9,016 bases of DNA, from NCBI GenBank assembly GCA_030691555.1, contig JAUYEB010000131.1, positions 1 to 9,016 on the forward strand. Reading direction: 5' to 3'. The position numbers were made by a program, and so were the translations under genes. Under the pieces are notes generated by a model. The model worked only from the letters and a program-made list of their open reading frames with translations. It did no database searches and was not told the origin of the DNA. Below, one piece after another: positions 1-5,421 of this stretch. The stretch comes from Candidatus Bathyarchaeota archaeon. GTDB lineage: Archaea; Thermoproteota; Bathyarchaeia; TCS64. Every line of letters starts with the position of its first letter. Within the stretch, counting starts at the first letter, position 1.

Positions 1-28
1 AAAAAGGGGGCGCTCATCAATGCGGTGG

Positions 29-139
29 GGGCCCGTGGCCAAGCCAGGATAAGGCGCCTAGCCGGCAGCCGCAACCCGACGCCGGCGCGCAGGCCTTCTA
101 AGCCGGAGATCGAGGGTTCAAATCCCTCCGGGCCCGCCA
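29..139 (+). tRNA. tRNA-Arg(UCU), intron-containing, CCA encoded
   Basis: The acceptor stem pairs perfectly: GGGCCCG (29-35) with CGGGCCC (129-135), followed by discriminator G136 and an encoded CCA (137-139). The T arm is GAGGG-TTCAAAT-CCCTC (112-128). The D arm is GCC (38-40) with GGC (53-55), and its loop carries G47 G48 followed by A49, matching the A20 arginine identity base. The anticodon loop CTTCTAA (95-101) gives anticodon TCT (97-99), which reads AGA/AGG. The 3' side of the anticodon stem is GCCGG (102-106). The 5' side is interrupted: about 33 extra bases must be removed to join the D arm to the loop. The variable loop has 5 bases. The Arg identity is firm; the exact splice junction is not. 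Confidence 0.93.
59..91 (+). other. Probable tRNA intron (33 nt) in the 5' anticodon stem
   Basis: Removing 59-91 joins CC (57-58) to GGC (92-94), giving CCGGC, which pairs fully with GCCGG (102-106). The removed piece folds on itself: GCCGGC (61-66) pairs perfectly with GCCGGC (81-86) around a 14-base loop. Because GCGC occurs at both 54-57 and 87-90, a 33-base cut could slide left by up to a few bases. Cuts there fit a bulge-helix-bulge splice motif better but leave an A-G mismatch in the mature stem. The site corresponds to about tRNA position 28/29 rather than the usual 37/38. Confidence 0.7.
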
Positions 140-218
140 CACCCAACTCGCGCCAAACTTCGAAACGATAGGCCCACCGGCATCGAAAGCCACTATTCGC
201 TGTGGACCCCTCCAAGCG

Positions 219-226
219 TTTTAATC
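219..226 (+). promoter_or_regulatory. TATA-like box upstream of the DUF2196 gene
   Basis: TTTTAATC is an A/T island in a GC-rich spacer, about 34 bases before the ATG at 258. An archaeal start site about 25 bases downstream would give a leader of only about 10 bases. Confidence 0.5.
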
Positions 227-257
227 GTAGCCGCACATCGTCTAATGCCGAAAGCCG

Positions 258-491
258 ATGGCTGGCACGAAGAGGAGCGAGATACGCCCGGGCGACACAG
301 TCGACGTCGTCCTGAAGAATGACCAGGCGACCGGCAGGCTCACCCGTGGGGTGGTCAAGGAGATACTGACCGGCAGCCAGTTCCACCCGCACGGCATCAA
401 GGTCCGGCTAGCTGACGGCAAGGTCGGGCGCGTCAAGGCCATCCTGCCGAAGACGACCCCGCCCGCAAAGGACGCCAAACCGAAGCCGTAA
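258..491 (+). CDS. DUF2196 / YwbE-family small protein
   Basis: This 77-residue protein of unknown function matches the YwbE family remembered from Bacillus subtilis. It has the pattern PGDTVDVVLKxDQxTGRLTRG (about 12-31), then VVKEILTxSxFHPHGIKVRLxxGxVGRVKxIL (about 32-64). The fold is probably a small beta barrel, which is inference. Residues 65-77 form a Pro/Lys/Ala tail with no predicted structure. The ATG at 258 places the family core near residue 8, and the bases just before it (GAAAGCC at 250-256) recur ahead of other starts in this window. It stands alone between a tRNA and a long gap, so context gives no clue to its role. Overlapping minus-strand reading frames lack any recognisable family and look like shadows. 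Confidence 0.85.
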   Translation: MAGTKRSEIRPGDTVDVVLKNDQATGRLTRGVVKEILTGSQFHPHGIKVRLADGKVGRVKAILPKTTPPAKDAKPKP

Positions 492-577
492 GAGCAAACG
501 GGTCTGGCGTAGAACAGAAAAAAGGTAGGGTAGGGTAACCCATCCGAGCCTGAAATCAGTTTCTTCCCCTCGGAGAG

Positions 578-596
578 GCCTGAAAAACGCCCCGAT
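578..596 (+). repeat. Imperfect direct repeat, copy 1
   Basis: GCCTGAAAAACGCCCCGAT matches copy 2 at 678-696 at 17 of 19 positions. The copies start exactly 100 bases apart. Shorter GCC(T/G)GAAA echoes lie at 548-555 and 717-724. Confidence 0.6.
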
Positions 597-677
597 TCTT
601 CCAGATTACGCACAAAAACGTGCACATAAGCCATCCAATCACGCGACGAACATCCGCCGCCCTCCTCCGCCAAAGGA

Positions 678-696
678 GCCGGAAAAAAGCCCCGAT
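678..696 (+). repeat. Imperfect direct repeat, copy 2
   Basis: GCCGGAAAAAAGCCCCGAT differs from copy 1 (578-596) at two positions only. There are just two good copies, so this is not a CRISPR array. Confidence 0.6.
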
Positions 697-828
697 CAAC
701 AAAACCGGCCAAAACAGCCGGAAACATGGCGACGACGAACATACCCCCCTCCCCCCACCTATGCACGCACGCGGAAAAAGAAAAAAACCGTTATGAGCAG
801 TAGCACGCCATAAGCACGCGCGGGAAAC

Positions 829-837
829 CCTAAATCC
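829..837 (+). promoter_or_regulatory. TATA-like box upstream of the E1 alpha gene
   Basis: CCTAAATCC lies about 35 bases before the TTG start at 867. A start site about 25 bases downstream would leave a leader of under 12 bases and no Shine-Dalgarno site, consistent with near-leaderless expression of the E1 pair. Confidence 0.5.
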
Positions 838-866
838 ACCAGACCACACACATCCCCAGAGCAACC

Positions 867-1814
867 TTGAGCCTAAACGAAGCGAAGACCGCAGAACTCT
901 ACCGAGTCATGGTACGCATCAGGACATTCGAGAACGCCGTCCGCAGGCTGACGAAGGAGGGCAAGATACCCGCACGCTTCGGCCTCTACACCGGCCAAGA
1001 AGCAGTCGCCGCCGGCGTCTCCGCCCACTTACGCAAGGGCGACCAGATCGGCAGCACACACCGCGCCCTCGGCCACCTCATAGCCAAGGGCTGCGACCTC
1101 GACAAGCTCATGGCCGAGCTCATGGGCAAGGAGACCGGCTTCAACCACGGCAAGGCCGGCCCCTACCACACCTTCGACCCAAGCGTCGGCGCCCTCGGCG
1201 CAAACGGCGTCGTCGGAGGCAGCGTCCCCATGACCGCCGGCTACGCCCTCGCCGACCAGCTCAAGGCCAAGCGAAACGTCGCCGTCTCCTACTTCGGGGA
1301 AGGCGGAAGCAACCAGGGAGGCGTCCAGGAGACCCTCAACCTCGCCGCCTGCTGGCAACTACCAATCGTCTTCGTCTGCGAGAACAGCAGCCCCGAGGTC
1401 CAGCGCATGCTCGGCCACGAGATAGACTACCCCCAGCTCAGCATAGACAAGGTCAGCCTCAGGGCCAAGAACTACGCCATGCCCGGCAGCACCCACACAG
1501 GCTGGGACGCCGCCGAGGTCTACAAGGCCGCGGGCAAGGCCATCAGACGCGCACGCGCCGGCAAGGGCCCCACACTACTAGAGTTCAAGGTCCACCAACT
1601 CGAGGGCAACCTCGAGGGGCGCCTCGAAGCAAACGAGAAGGAGCGCCAGTGGGACCCCATAGACCACCTAAAGCAGAAGATACCCCGCAAGCTCGACGAA
1701 CAGATCAGGGCAGAGGAGGCAGCCAAGGTCCAGAAGGCCATCGACTTCGGGCTAAAGAGCCCCGAGCCCACACCAGACCAGGCGTACACCTGCGTCTACA
1801 AGGAGGCAGACTGA
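867..1814 (+). CDS. 2-oxoacid dehydrogenase E1 component, alpha subunit (pyruvate/acetoin type)
   Basis: This 315-residue thiamine diphosphate (TPP) enzyme subunit should decarboxylate a 2-oxoacid and pass the acyl group to a lipoyl E2; it acts in the cytoplasm with the beta subunit encoded next. Visible family blocks are LYRVMVRIRTFE (11-22), TGQEA (42-46), THRALGH (64-70), GANGVVGG (111-118) and the TPP/metal motif GEGGSNQG (144-151). Several canonical features differ: the usual GDG is GEG, the ENNxYAxSTP-like loop after VCEN (170-173) reads SSPEVQRMLG, and the late GHSxxD motif appears as GNLEGR (247-252). TTG at 867 is chosen because family similarity begins well before the first internal Met (15). 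No E2 or E3 gene is nearby. The substrate (pyruvate, branched-chain or acetoin) cannot be told from sequence alone. Confidence 0.9.
   Translation: MSLNEAKTAELYRVMVRIRTFENAVRRLTKEGKIPARFGLYTGQEAVAAGVSAHLRKGDQIGSTHRALGHLIAKGCDLDKLMAELMGKETGFNHGKAGPYHTFDPSVGALGANGVVGGSVPMTAGYALADQLKAKRNVAVSYFGEGGSNQGGVQETLNLAACWQLPIVFVCENSSPEVQRMLGHEIDYPQLSIDKVSLRAKNYAMPGSTHTGWDAAEVYKAAGKAIRRARAGKGPTLLEFKVHQLEGNLEGRLEANEKERQWDPIDHLKQKIPRKLDEQIRAEEAAKVQKAIDFGLKSPEPTPDQAYTCVYKEAD
1800..1806 (+). promoter_or_regulatory. Strong Shine-Dalgarno site for the E1 beta gene
   Basis: AAGGAGG inside the last codons of the alpha gene lies 9 bases before the ATG at 1816. The alpha stop ends one base before that ATG, so the two subunits are probably translationally coupled. 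Confidence 0.85.
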
Positions 1815-1815
1815 G

Positions 1816-2787
1816 ATGCCAACACGCGAGATCACCTTCGGCCAGGCACTCAACGAGGCCCACCTCGCCGAGATGGAGCGCGACCCCAAGGTCATCGTCT
1901 TCGGCGAGAACGTCTCCAGCCAGTGGCGCGAGGCCACGAAGGGGCTCAAGGAGAGGTTCGGGCGCGAGCGCGTCCGCGACGCCCCCATCACCGAGACCGC
2001 CTTCATAGGCGCAGGCGTCGGCGCAGCCATAGCCGGCTACCGCCCCGTCGTCGAGCTCATGCTCGTCGACTTCGGCCTCGTCGCCATGGACCAGATACTA
2101 AACCAGTTCGCCAAGAGCACCTACATGAGCGGCGGAGCGGTCAGCGTCCCCATGACCCTGCGCGTCCTCACCGGCGCCGGCACCAGCAGCGGGGCGACAC
2201 ACAGCGAGAGCCTCCACGGCCTCTTCGCCCACATGCCGGGCCTCAAGGTCGTCGTCCCCAGCAACCCATACGACGCCAAGGGCCTCCTCATCGCCAGCAT
2301 ACGCGACCCCAACCCCAAGATATTCATGGAGCACAGGCTCCTCTACCCCACCAAGGGGCAGGTACCGAAGGAGCCCTACGAGGTCCCCCTCGGCGTCGCC
2401 AACCTAGTCCGCGAGGGCAAGGACGTCACCGTCGTCGCCACCAGCCTCATGGTCCAGGAGGCGATGAAGGCCGCCGACCAGCTCAAGGGGAAGGTCAGCG
2501 TCGAGGTCATCGACCCACGCACACTCGTCCCCCTCGACGAGGAGACGATAGTCAACTCCGTCAAGAAGACCGGACGCCTAGTCGTCGTCGACGAGGACTA
2601 CCTCCACTACGGCTTCAGCGGCGAGATCGTCGCTCTGGCCGCGGAGAGGGCGCTGAAGAGCCTCGAATCTCCACCGATCCGCGTCGCGACGCCCAACATC
2701 CCCCTCCCCTTCAACCCCAGGCTGGAGAAGGAGCTGCTGCCCAGCGCGGAGAAGATCGTCGCAGCGGTCAAACGGGCCGTCGCCTAG
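1816..2787 (+). CDS. 2-oxoacid dehydrogenase E1 component, beta subunit
   Basis: This 323-residue protein has the usual full length for PdhB/AcoB-type subunits. It opens with the family start REITFGQALNEA (4-15), then FGENV (29-33), TPP-pocket ITETAFIGAGVGAAIAGYRPVVE (about 58-80) and DFGLVAMDQILNQFAK (85-100). GATHSESLHGLFAHMPGLKVVVPSNPYDAKGLL follows, and the C-terminal transketolase-like domain contains VEVIDPRTLVPLDEETI. With the alpha subunit it should form an alpha2beta2 E1. The beta subunit looks more conventional than its partner. Codon choice in both subunits is dominated by C-ending codons; towards the 3' end, from about 2630, GCG, CTG and GGG codons typical of downstream genes become more common. 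E2 and E3 are not in this window. Confidence 0.94.
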   Translation: MPTREITFGQALNEAHLAEMERDPKVIVFGENVSSQWREATKGLKERFGRERVRDAPITETAFIGAGVGAAIAGYRPVVELMLVDFGLVAMDQILNQFAKSTYMSGGAVSVPMTLRVLTGAGTSSGATHSESLHGLFAHMPGLKVVVPSNPYDAKGLLIASIRDPNPKIFMEHRLLYPTKGQVPKEPYEVPLGVANLVREGKDVTVVATSLMVQEAMKAADQLKGKVSVEVIDPRTLVPLDEETIVNSVKKTGRLVVVDEDYLHYGFSGEIVALAAERALKSLESPPIRVATPNIPLPFNPRLEKELLPSAEKIVAAVKRAVA

Positions 2788-2828
2788 ACACCTGGGTCGA
2801 ATTCTATCCCCCTTCAGGGTCCGGCCGC

Positions 2829-2835
2829 TTATACT
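2829..2835 (+). promoter_or_regulatory. TATA-like box upstream of the AN1/M50 gene
   Basis: TTATACT lies about 47 bases before the TTG at 2879, leaving room for a leader of about 20 bases containing a Shine-Dalgarno site. It separates this gene from the E1 pair. Confidence 0.5.
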
Positions 2836-2866
2836 AACTCTTATTATGGCCGGTTCCAGCTAATTC

Positions 2867-2874
2867 GGGAGGAG
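2867..2874 (+). promoter_or_regulatory. Shine-Dalgarno site for the AN1/M50 protease
   Basis: GGGAGGAG lies 4 bases before the TTG at 2879. The next two codons begin a protein whose zinc-binding Cys is residue 4, so this start is well supported. Confidence 0.65.
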
Positions 2875-2878
2875 CCCA

Positions 2879-3691
2879 TTGGTCAAGTGCGATAAATGCG
2901 GCGTAGAGACCTACATGCCCTTCAGGTGCAACTACTGCGGCGGCTACTACTGCGAGCAGCACAGGCTCCCCGAGTTCCACGACTGCAAGGGCGAATACAC
3001 CGCCTCCAAACCCAGCACCGTCCAGGTGGGTAGCTACGCCTCCTCCGGCGGCTCCTACGGGAACTACTCGACGAGCCGCGTCCTCAGGCCGTTCTGGTTC
3101 AGCAGGAGGGAGCTGAGGGACCTCGCCATAGGGCTCCTCGTGATCGTGACCCTCCCATTCTTCAGGATATGGGGCCTGTTCAACACCGCGCCGGACTTCG
3201 TCCTCGGGGTGGTAGGCGTCCTCACGCTCGCCTTCATGCTCCACGAGCTCGCCCACAAGTTCATGGCCCAGCGGCTGGGGATGTGGGCCGAGTTCCGCCT
3301 CAGCACGACGGGGCTGCTCCTGACTTTCCTCTCCTTCGTCCTCCTCCAGACCACCGCGTTGCCATTGATGATCATCGCCCCGGGCGCGGTGATGATCGCG
3401 GGGATGCTCAACTGGAACGAGTACGGTAAGATATCCATCGCGGGGCCTGCAACGAACATCGCCCAGGCGATCATCTACCTGCTCGTCTACCTCGTCGTCC
3501 CCCCCGGCATCGTCCAGATCCTCGCCTACTACGGGATCACGATCAACGCCTTCCTCGCCCTCTTCAACCTCATCCCCTTCGGCGTCTTCGACGGGATGAA
3601 GATATTCAAGTGGGACCGGAGGGTGTGGGTCGCGGCCGCGGTCTCGGCGGGGGCCCTCTTCGTCTTCACGCAGCTCTTCGCCCCCTTCTAG
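2879..3691 (+). CDS. AN1 zinc finger fused to a site-2-type (M50) membrane metalloprotease
   Basis: This 270-residue membrane protein starts with a complete AN1-type zinc finger: C4, C7, C17, C20, C25, H28, H34 and C36, with spacing C-x2-C-x9-C-x2-C-x4-C-x2-H-x5-H-x-C. A Ser/Gly/Tyr-rich linker follows (about 43-66). The rest is a polytopic protease domain with hydrophobic segments at about 82-100, 106-130, 143-178, 187-224 and 250-268. The M50 zinc site HELAH is at 122-126, and the third ligand is probably D238 in NLIPFGVFDG (230-239); AGPATN (188-193) is also typical. It should cleave membrane-embedded substrates, with the finger on the cytosolic side (inference). TTG at 2879 is fixed by the ribosome site and the finger. 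It has its own promoter and neighbours give no substrate clue. Confidence 0.92.
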   Translation: MVKCDKCGVETYMPFRCNYCGGYYCEQHRLPEFHDCKGEYTASKPSTVQVGSYASSGGSYGNYSTSRVLRPFWFSRRELRDLAIGLLVIVTLPFFRIWGLFNTAPDFVLGVVGVLTLAFMLHELAHKFMAQRLGMWAEFRLSTTGLLLTFLSFVLLQTTALPLMIIAPGAVMIAGMLNWNEYGKISIAGPATNIAQAIIYLLVYLVVPPGIVQILAYYGITINAFLALFNLIPFGVFDGMKIFKWDRRVWVAAAVSAGALFVFTQLFAPF

Positions 3692-3703
3692 CTGGGGTCC
3701 CGC

Positions 3704-3709
3704 TTATCT
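3704..3709 (+). promoter_or_regulatory. TATA-like box upstream of prs
   Basis: TTATCT is centred about 28 bases before the ATG at 3735. No Shine-Dalgarno site is present, so the prs transcript is probably leaderless. Confidence 0.5.
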
Positions 3710-3734
3710 ACTGGTTGCGCCGATCCTTCCCCGT

Positions 3735-4625
3735 ATGATCGTAATCCCTGGCCCCGCATCGCTCGGGCTCGGCTGGAGGATCGCCTCCGAGCTCGGCGTC
3801 GAGCCCCATACGGTCGAACACAGGGTCTTCCCCGACGGGGAGAGCTACATCAAGCTGACCAAACCCGTCCAGGGCGAGGCGGTCGCCATCGTGCAGACAA
3901 CCTCCCCGAACCCTGACACGCGGCTGATGCAGCTGTTGCTCATGGCCCAGACGGCGAAGGACTTCGGCGCCAAGAGGGTCGTCGCGGTCATCCCCTACCT
4001 CGCGTACGCGAGGCAGGACAAGAGGTTCCTCGACCTGGAGGCGCTCAGCCTCGACGTCGTCGTCCGACTCCTCGAGGCTGCAGGGGTGTCCGATCTGGTG
4101 GTCGTGAACATCCACAACGAGGCCTCGGTGAGGGCGATAGAGGCGAAGCACGGCGTGAAGGTCCACAACCTCTCGGCCGTCCCACTCCTCGCCGAGTACC
4201 TGAAGAAGAAGGGCTTCGACAGGGCCTACAGCCTCTCCCCCGACAAGGGCGCCATCTACATCGCCGAGGCCGCCTCGAAGGTCCTCGGCGGGGGCTTCAA
4301 CTTCTTCGAGAAGACGCGGGACAGGAAGACCGGGGAGATAAGGATGGAGATCAAGAACCTAGACATCGCGGGGCGCCGCGCCGTGGTATTCGACGACATG
4401 ATCAGCAGCGGAGGGACCATGGCCAAGGCGGTGGAGGCGCTGAAGGCACAGGGCGCGGAGAGGGTCGCCGCGGCGTGCACGCACGTCCTCTACATGCCCG
4501 GCGCCGAGGAGAAGATCAGGACCGCGGGCGCGGACCCGATCCTCTCCACGGACACGATCGAGACCCCCTTCAGCAGGGTGACCGTCGCGGGGCTCATCGC
4601 GGGGAAGCTCAGGGAACTCGGATAG
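3735..4625 (+). CDS. prs: Ribose-phosphate pyrophosphokinase (PRPP synthetase), archaeal short form
   Basis: The enzyme transfers pyrophosphate from ATP to ribose 5-phosphate to make PRPP for purine, pyrimidine, histidine and tryptophan synthesis. At 296 residues it is near the shorter archaeal forms. Motifs are FPDGESYIKL (32-41), IPYLAYARQDKRF (86-98), SPDKGA (168-173), KTRDR of the catalytic loop (193-197) and the PRPP-binding signature VVFDDMISSGGTM (217-229). The metal-binding segment usually written D-x-H reads NIHNEAS (125-131), so an Asn replaces the common Asp; H127 is kept. The ATG at 3735 follows a TATA-like box at leaderless distance. Adjacent genes are functionally unrelated. Confidence 0.96.
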   Translation: MIVIPGPASLGLGWRIASELGVEPHTVEHRVFPDGESYIKLTKPVQGEAVAIVQTTSPNPDTRLMQLLLMAQTAKDFGAKRVVAVIPYLAYARQDKRFLDLEALSLDVVVRLLEAAGVSDLVVVNIHNEASVRAIEAKHGVKVHNLSAVPLLAEYLKKKGFDRAYSLSPDKGAIYIAEAASKVLGGGFNFFEKTRDRKTGEIRMEIKNLDIAGRRAVVFDDMISSGGTMAKAVEALKAQGAERVAAACTHVLYMPGAEEKIRTAGADPILSTDTIETPFSRVTVAGLIAGKLRELG

Positions 4626-4637
4626 GTCTCCTAACCC

Positions 4638-4646
4638 CTTTATACC
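4638..4646 (+). promoter_or_regulatory. TATA-like box upstream of the small conserved gene
   Basis: CTTTATACC is one of the best TATA-like matches in the window, about 30 bases before the TTG at 4675. The predicted leader is under 10 bases and would begin near the GAAAGCC at 4667-4673. Confidence 0.55.
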
Positions 4647-4674
4647 GCAGCCACGCTTCTCTCAGCGAAAGCCA

Positions 4675-5016
4675 TTGATAAGCTCCAAGATCAGGATAAA
4701 GGTCCAGTCCGTCAAGTCGGTCAAGGACCCCGAGGGGCGGGAGTGCTTCCAGATCGACTTCGTCGAGGTCCGCCAGCGCCCGCCCGTGATGATGATGAGC
4801 AACCCCGACGTCCCCGAGGAGATAGGCCAGATGGTGGTGCAGGTCACCAAGAGCTTCCAGAGCGTCCTCCCCGGGATGGGGAGGGACTACGAGCAGGGAA
4901 AGCTGACCCTCATCCTGACGGGCGACGAGCTGGAGAGCTTCAGACTCAAGCCCTACCCGAACCAGCTCTACGAGCTCGTCATAACGGACGGCTCCCTCCA
5001 GTTCGCCGAGGCCTAG
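4675..5016 (+). CDS. Small conserved archaeal protein, possibly arcadin-1-like
   Basis: A 113-residue soluble protein with no signal peptide or membrane segment. It alternates short beta-type stretches: KIRIKVQSVKSVKD (5-18), FQIDFVEVRQRPPVMMM (25-41), a helical middle EEIGQMVVQVTKSFQSVLP (about 48-66), then KLTLILTGDELESF (76-89) and QLYELVITDGSLQF (97-110). From memory this resembles the arcadin-1 family, first named from the crenactin cluster of Pyrobaculum, especially the VEVRxRPP block and the L-T-x-x-E-x-E/Y-x-x-x element followed by a final beta hairpin. I cannot verify this, and no actin-like gene is in the window. TTG at 4675 is the first plausible start; no Shine-Dalgarno site is seen. 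It has its own promoter and is flanked by prs and thioredoxin. Confidence 0.7.
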   Translation: MISSKIRIKVQSVKSVKDPEGRECFQIDFVEVRQRPPVMMMSNPDVPEEIGQMVVQVTKSFQSVLPGMGRDYEQGKLTLILTGDELESFRLKPYPNQLYELVITDGSLQFAEA

Positions 5017-5028
5017 CCGGGGAACGGG

Positions 5029-5035
5029 TTAAATC
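5029..5035 (+). promoter_or_regulatory. TATA-like box upstream of the thioredoxin operon
   Basis: TTAAATC lies about 37 bases before the TTG at 5069. No comparable box is seen before trxB or rnz, so it probably drives trx, trxB and perhaps rnz together. Confidence 0.5.
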
Positions 5036-5068
5036 CAGCCCCTCCCGACTCTCACCGAGTGAAGCCGA

Positions 5069-5410
5069 TTGTCCATCGTCAACCTTCAACACACCGACTG
5101 GGACCGCGAGGTCGCGAAGGCGGACAAGCCGGTCGCGGTCGAGTTCTGGCACCAGTCGTGCCCGACCTGCAAGAAGATCGAGCCGACCGTCCTCGAGCTG
5201 CCCTCGAAGCTGGGCGACAGGGTGAAGCTGGCCAGACTCAACGTGCTCGATAACAAGGAGAATCGCAGGTTCGCCATCGAAAAGGGCGTCATCGGCACCC
5301 CCACGTTCAAGATCTACTGCAGGGGCGTCGAGATCGGTGAGATAGTCGGGCTGGAGACCCTGACGAATCTCCAGGGGACCATAGAGAACATCGCCAAGGG
5401 CTGCGCGTAG
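5069..5410 (+). CDS. Thioredoxin
   Basis: A 113-residue single-domain thioredoxin, a cytoplasmic disulfide reductant. The fold shows in PVAVEFWHQSCPTCKKIEP (21-39), VKLARLNVLDNKE (52-64) and the cis-proline segment GVIGTPTFKIYCRG (73-86). The active site is C31-P-T-C34 rather than C-G-P-C, and the usual Trp before the first Cys is replaced by Ser. Further cysteines lie at C84, near the cis-proline side, and at C112 in the tail. The start at TTG 5069 gives a normal N-terminus. The stop codon overlaps the ribosome site of the thioredoxin reductase gene 11 bases downstream, so the pair is almost certainly co-transcribed and works together. Confidence 0.93.
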   Translation: MSIVNLQHTDWDREVAKADKPVAVEFWHQSCPTCKKIEPTVLELPSKLGDRVKLARLNVLDNKENRRFAIEKGVIGTPTFKIYCRGVEIGEIVGLETLTNLQGTIENIAKGCA

Positions 5411-5414
5411 GAGG
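5410..5414 (+). promoter_or_regulatory. Shine-Dalgarno site that fixes the CTG start of trxB
   Basis: GGAGG overlaps the thioredoxin stop and lies 7 bases before CTG at 5422. The next standard start, GTG 5437, is 22 bases away, too far for this site. Confidence 0.75.
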
Positions 5415-5421
5415 CGGGACA

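Larger units (their letters stand above)
492..866 (+). other. 375-base gene-free region with small hairpins and a spaced repeat
   Basis: No convincing gene lies here. The + strand is strongly A/C-rich; 661-720, for example, has 22 A, 23 C, 12 G and 3 T. Small inverted repeats include GGGTAACCC-type (533-541), CTGAAATCAG (550-559), CCTC/GAGG (568-578), GCAC/GTGC (610-623) and CCGGC/GCCGG with a 7-base loop (705-721). A-tracts recur, and a C-run CCCCCCTCCCCCC sits at 744-756. It may hold the leader and regulatory region of the E1 genes or a noncoding RNA. I could not match it to RNase P RNA, SRP RNA or a known riboswitch. Confidence 0.5.

Noticed and set aside
1..28. A promoter or gene end before the tRNA
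   Set aside because: Only 28 bases are available, with an A-run and G-run but no clear TATA-like box at the right distance.
548..724. CRISPR-like repeat array
   Set aside because: Only two good copies of the 19-mer exist, 100 bases apart, with no uniform spacers and no cas genes in the window.
744..756. G-quadruplex or i-motif from CCCCCCTCCCCCC
   Set aside because: Only two long runs are present, so a stable four-run structure would need splitting them. It is too weak to call.
242..864. Two long overlapping open frames on the minus strand across the DUF2196 gene and the following gap
   Set aside because: They lack any recognisable domain, have odd composition and run antisense to a well-supported gene. 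They look like by-products of A/C-rich sequence with few minus-strand stops.
492..866. RNase P RNA or SRP RNA in the gap
   Set aside because: An ACAGAA occurs near 515, but the GAGGAAAGUCC-type motif is missing and the order is wrong for RNase P RNA. No SRP S-domain motif was found on either strand.
1649..2837. Arg/Pro/His-rich frames of 119 and 304 residues overlapping the E1 genes
   Set aside because: Their extreme composition is the usual frame-shifted shadow of GC-rich coding sequence, and the true E1 frames are unmistakable.
4675..5016. Naming this small gene firmly as arcadin-1
   Set aside because: The resemblance is from memory, no actin homolog is nearby, and no profile search could be run. 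It is kept as a tentative call.
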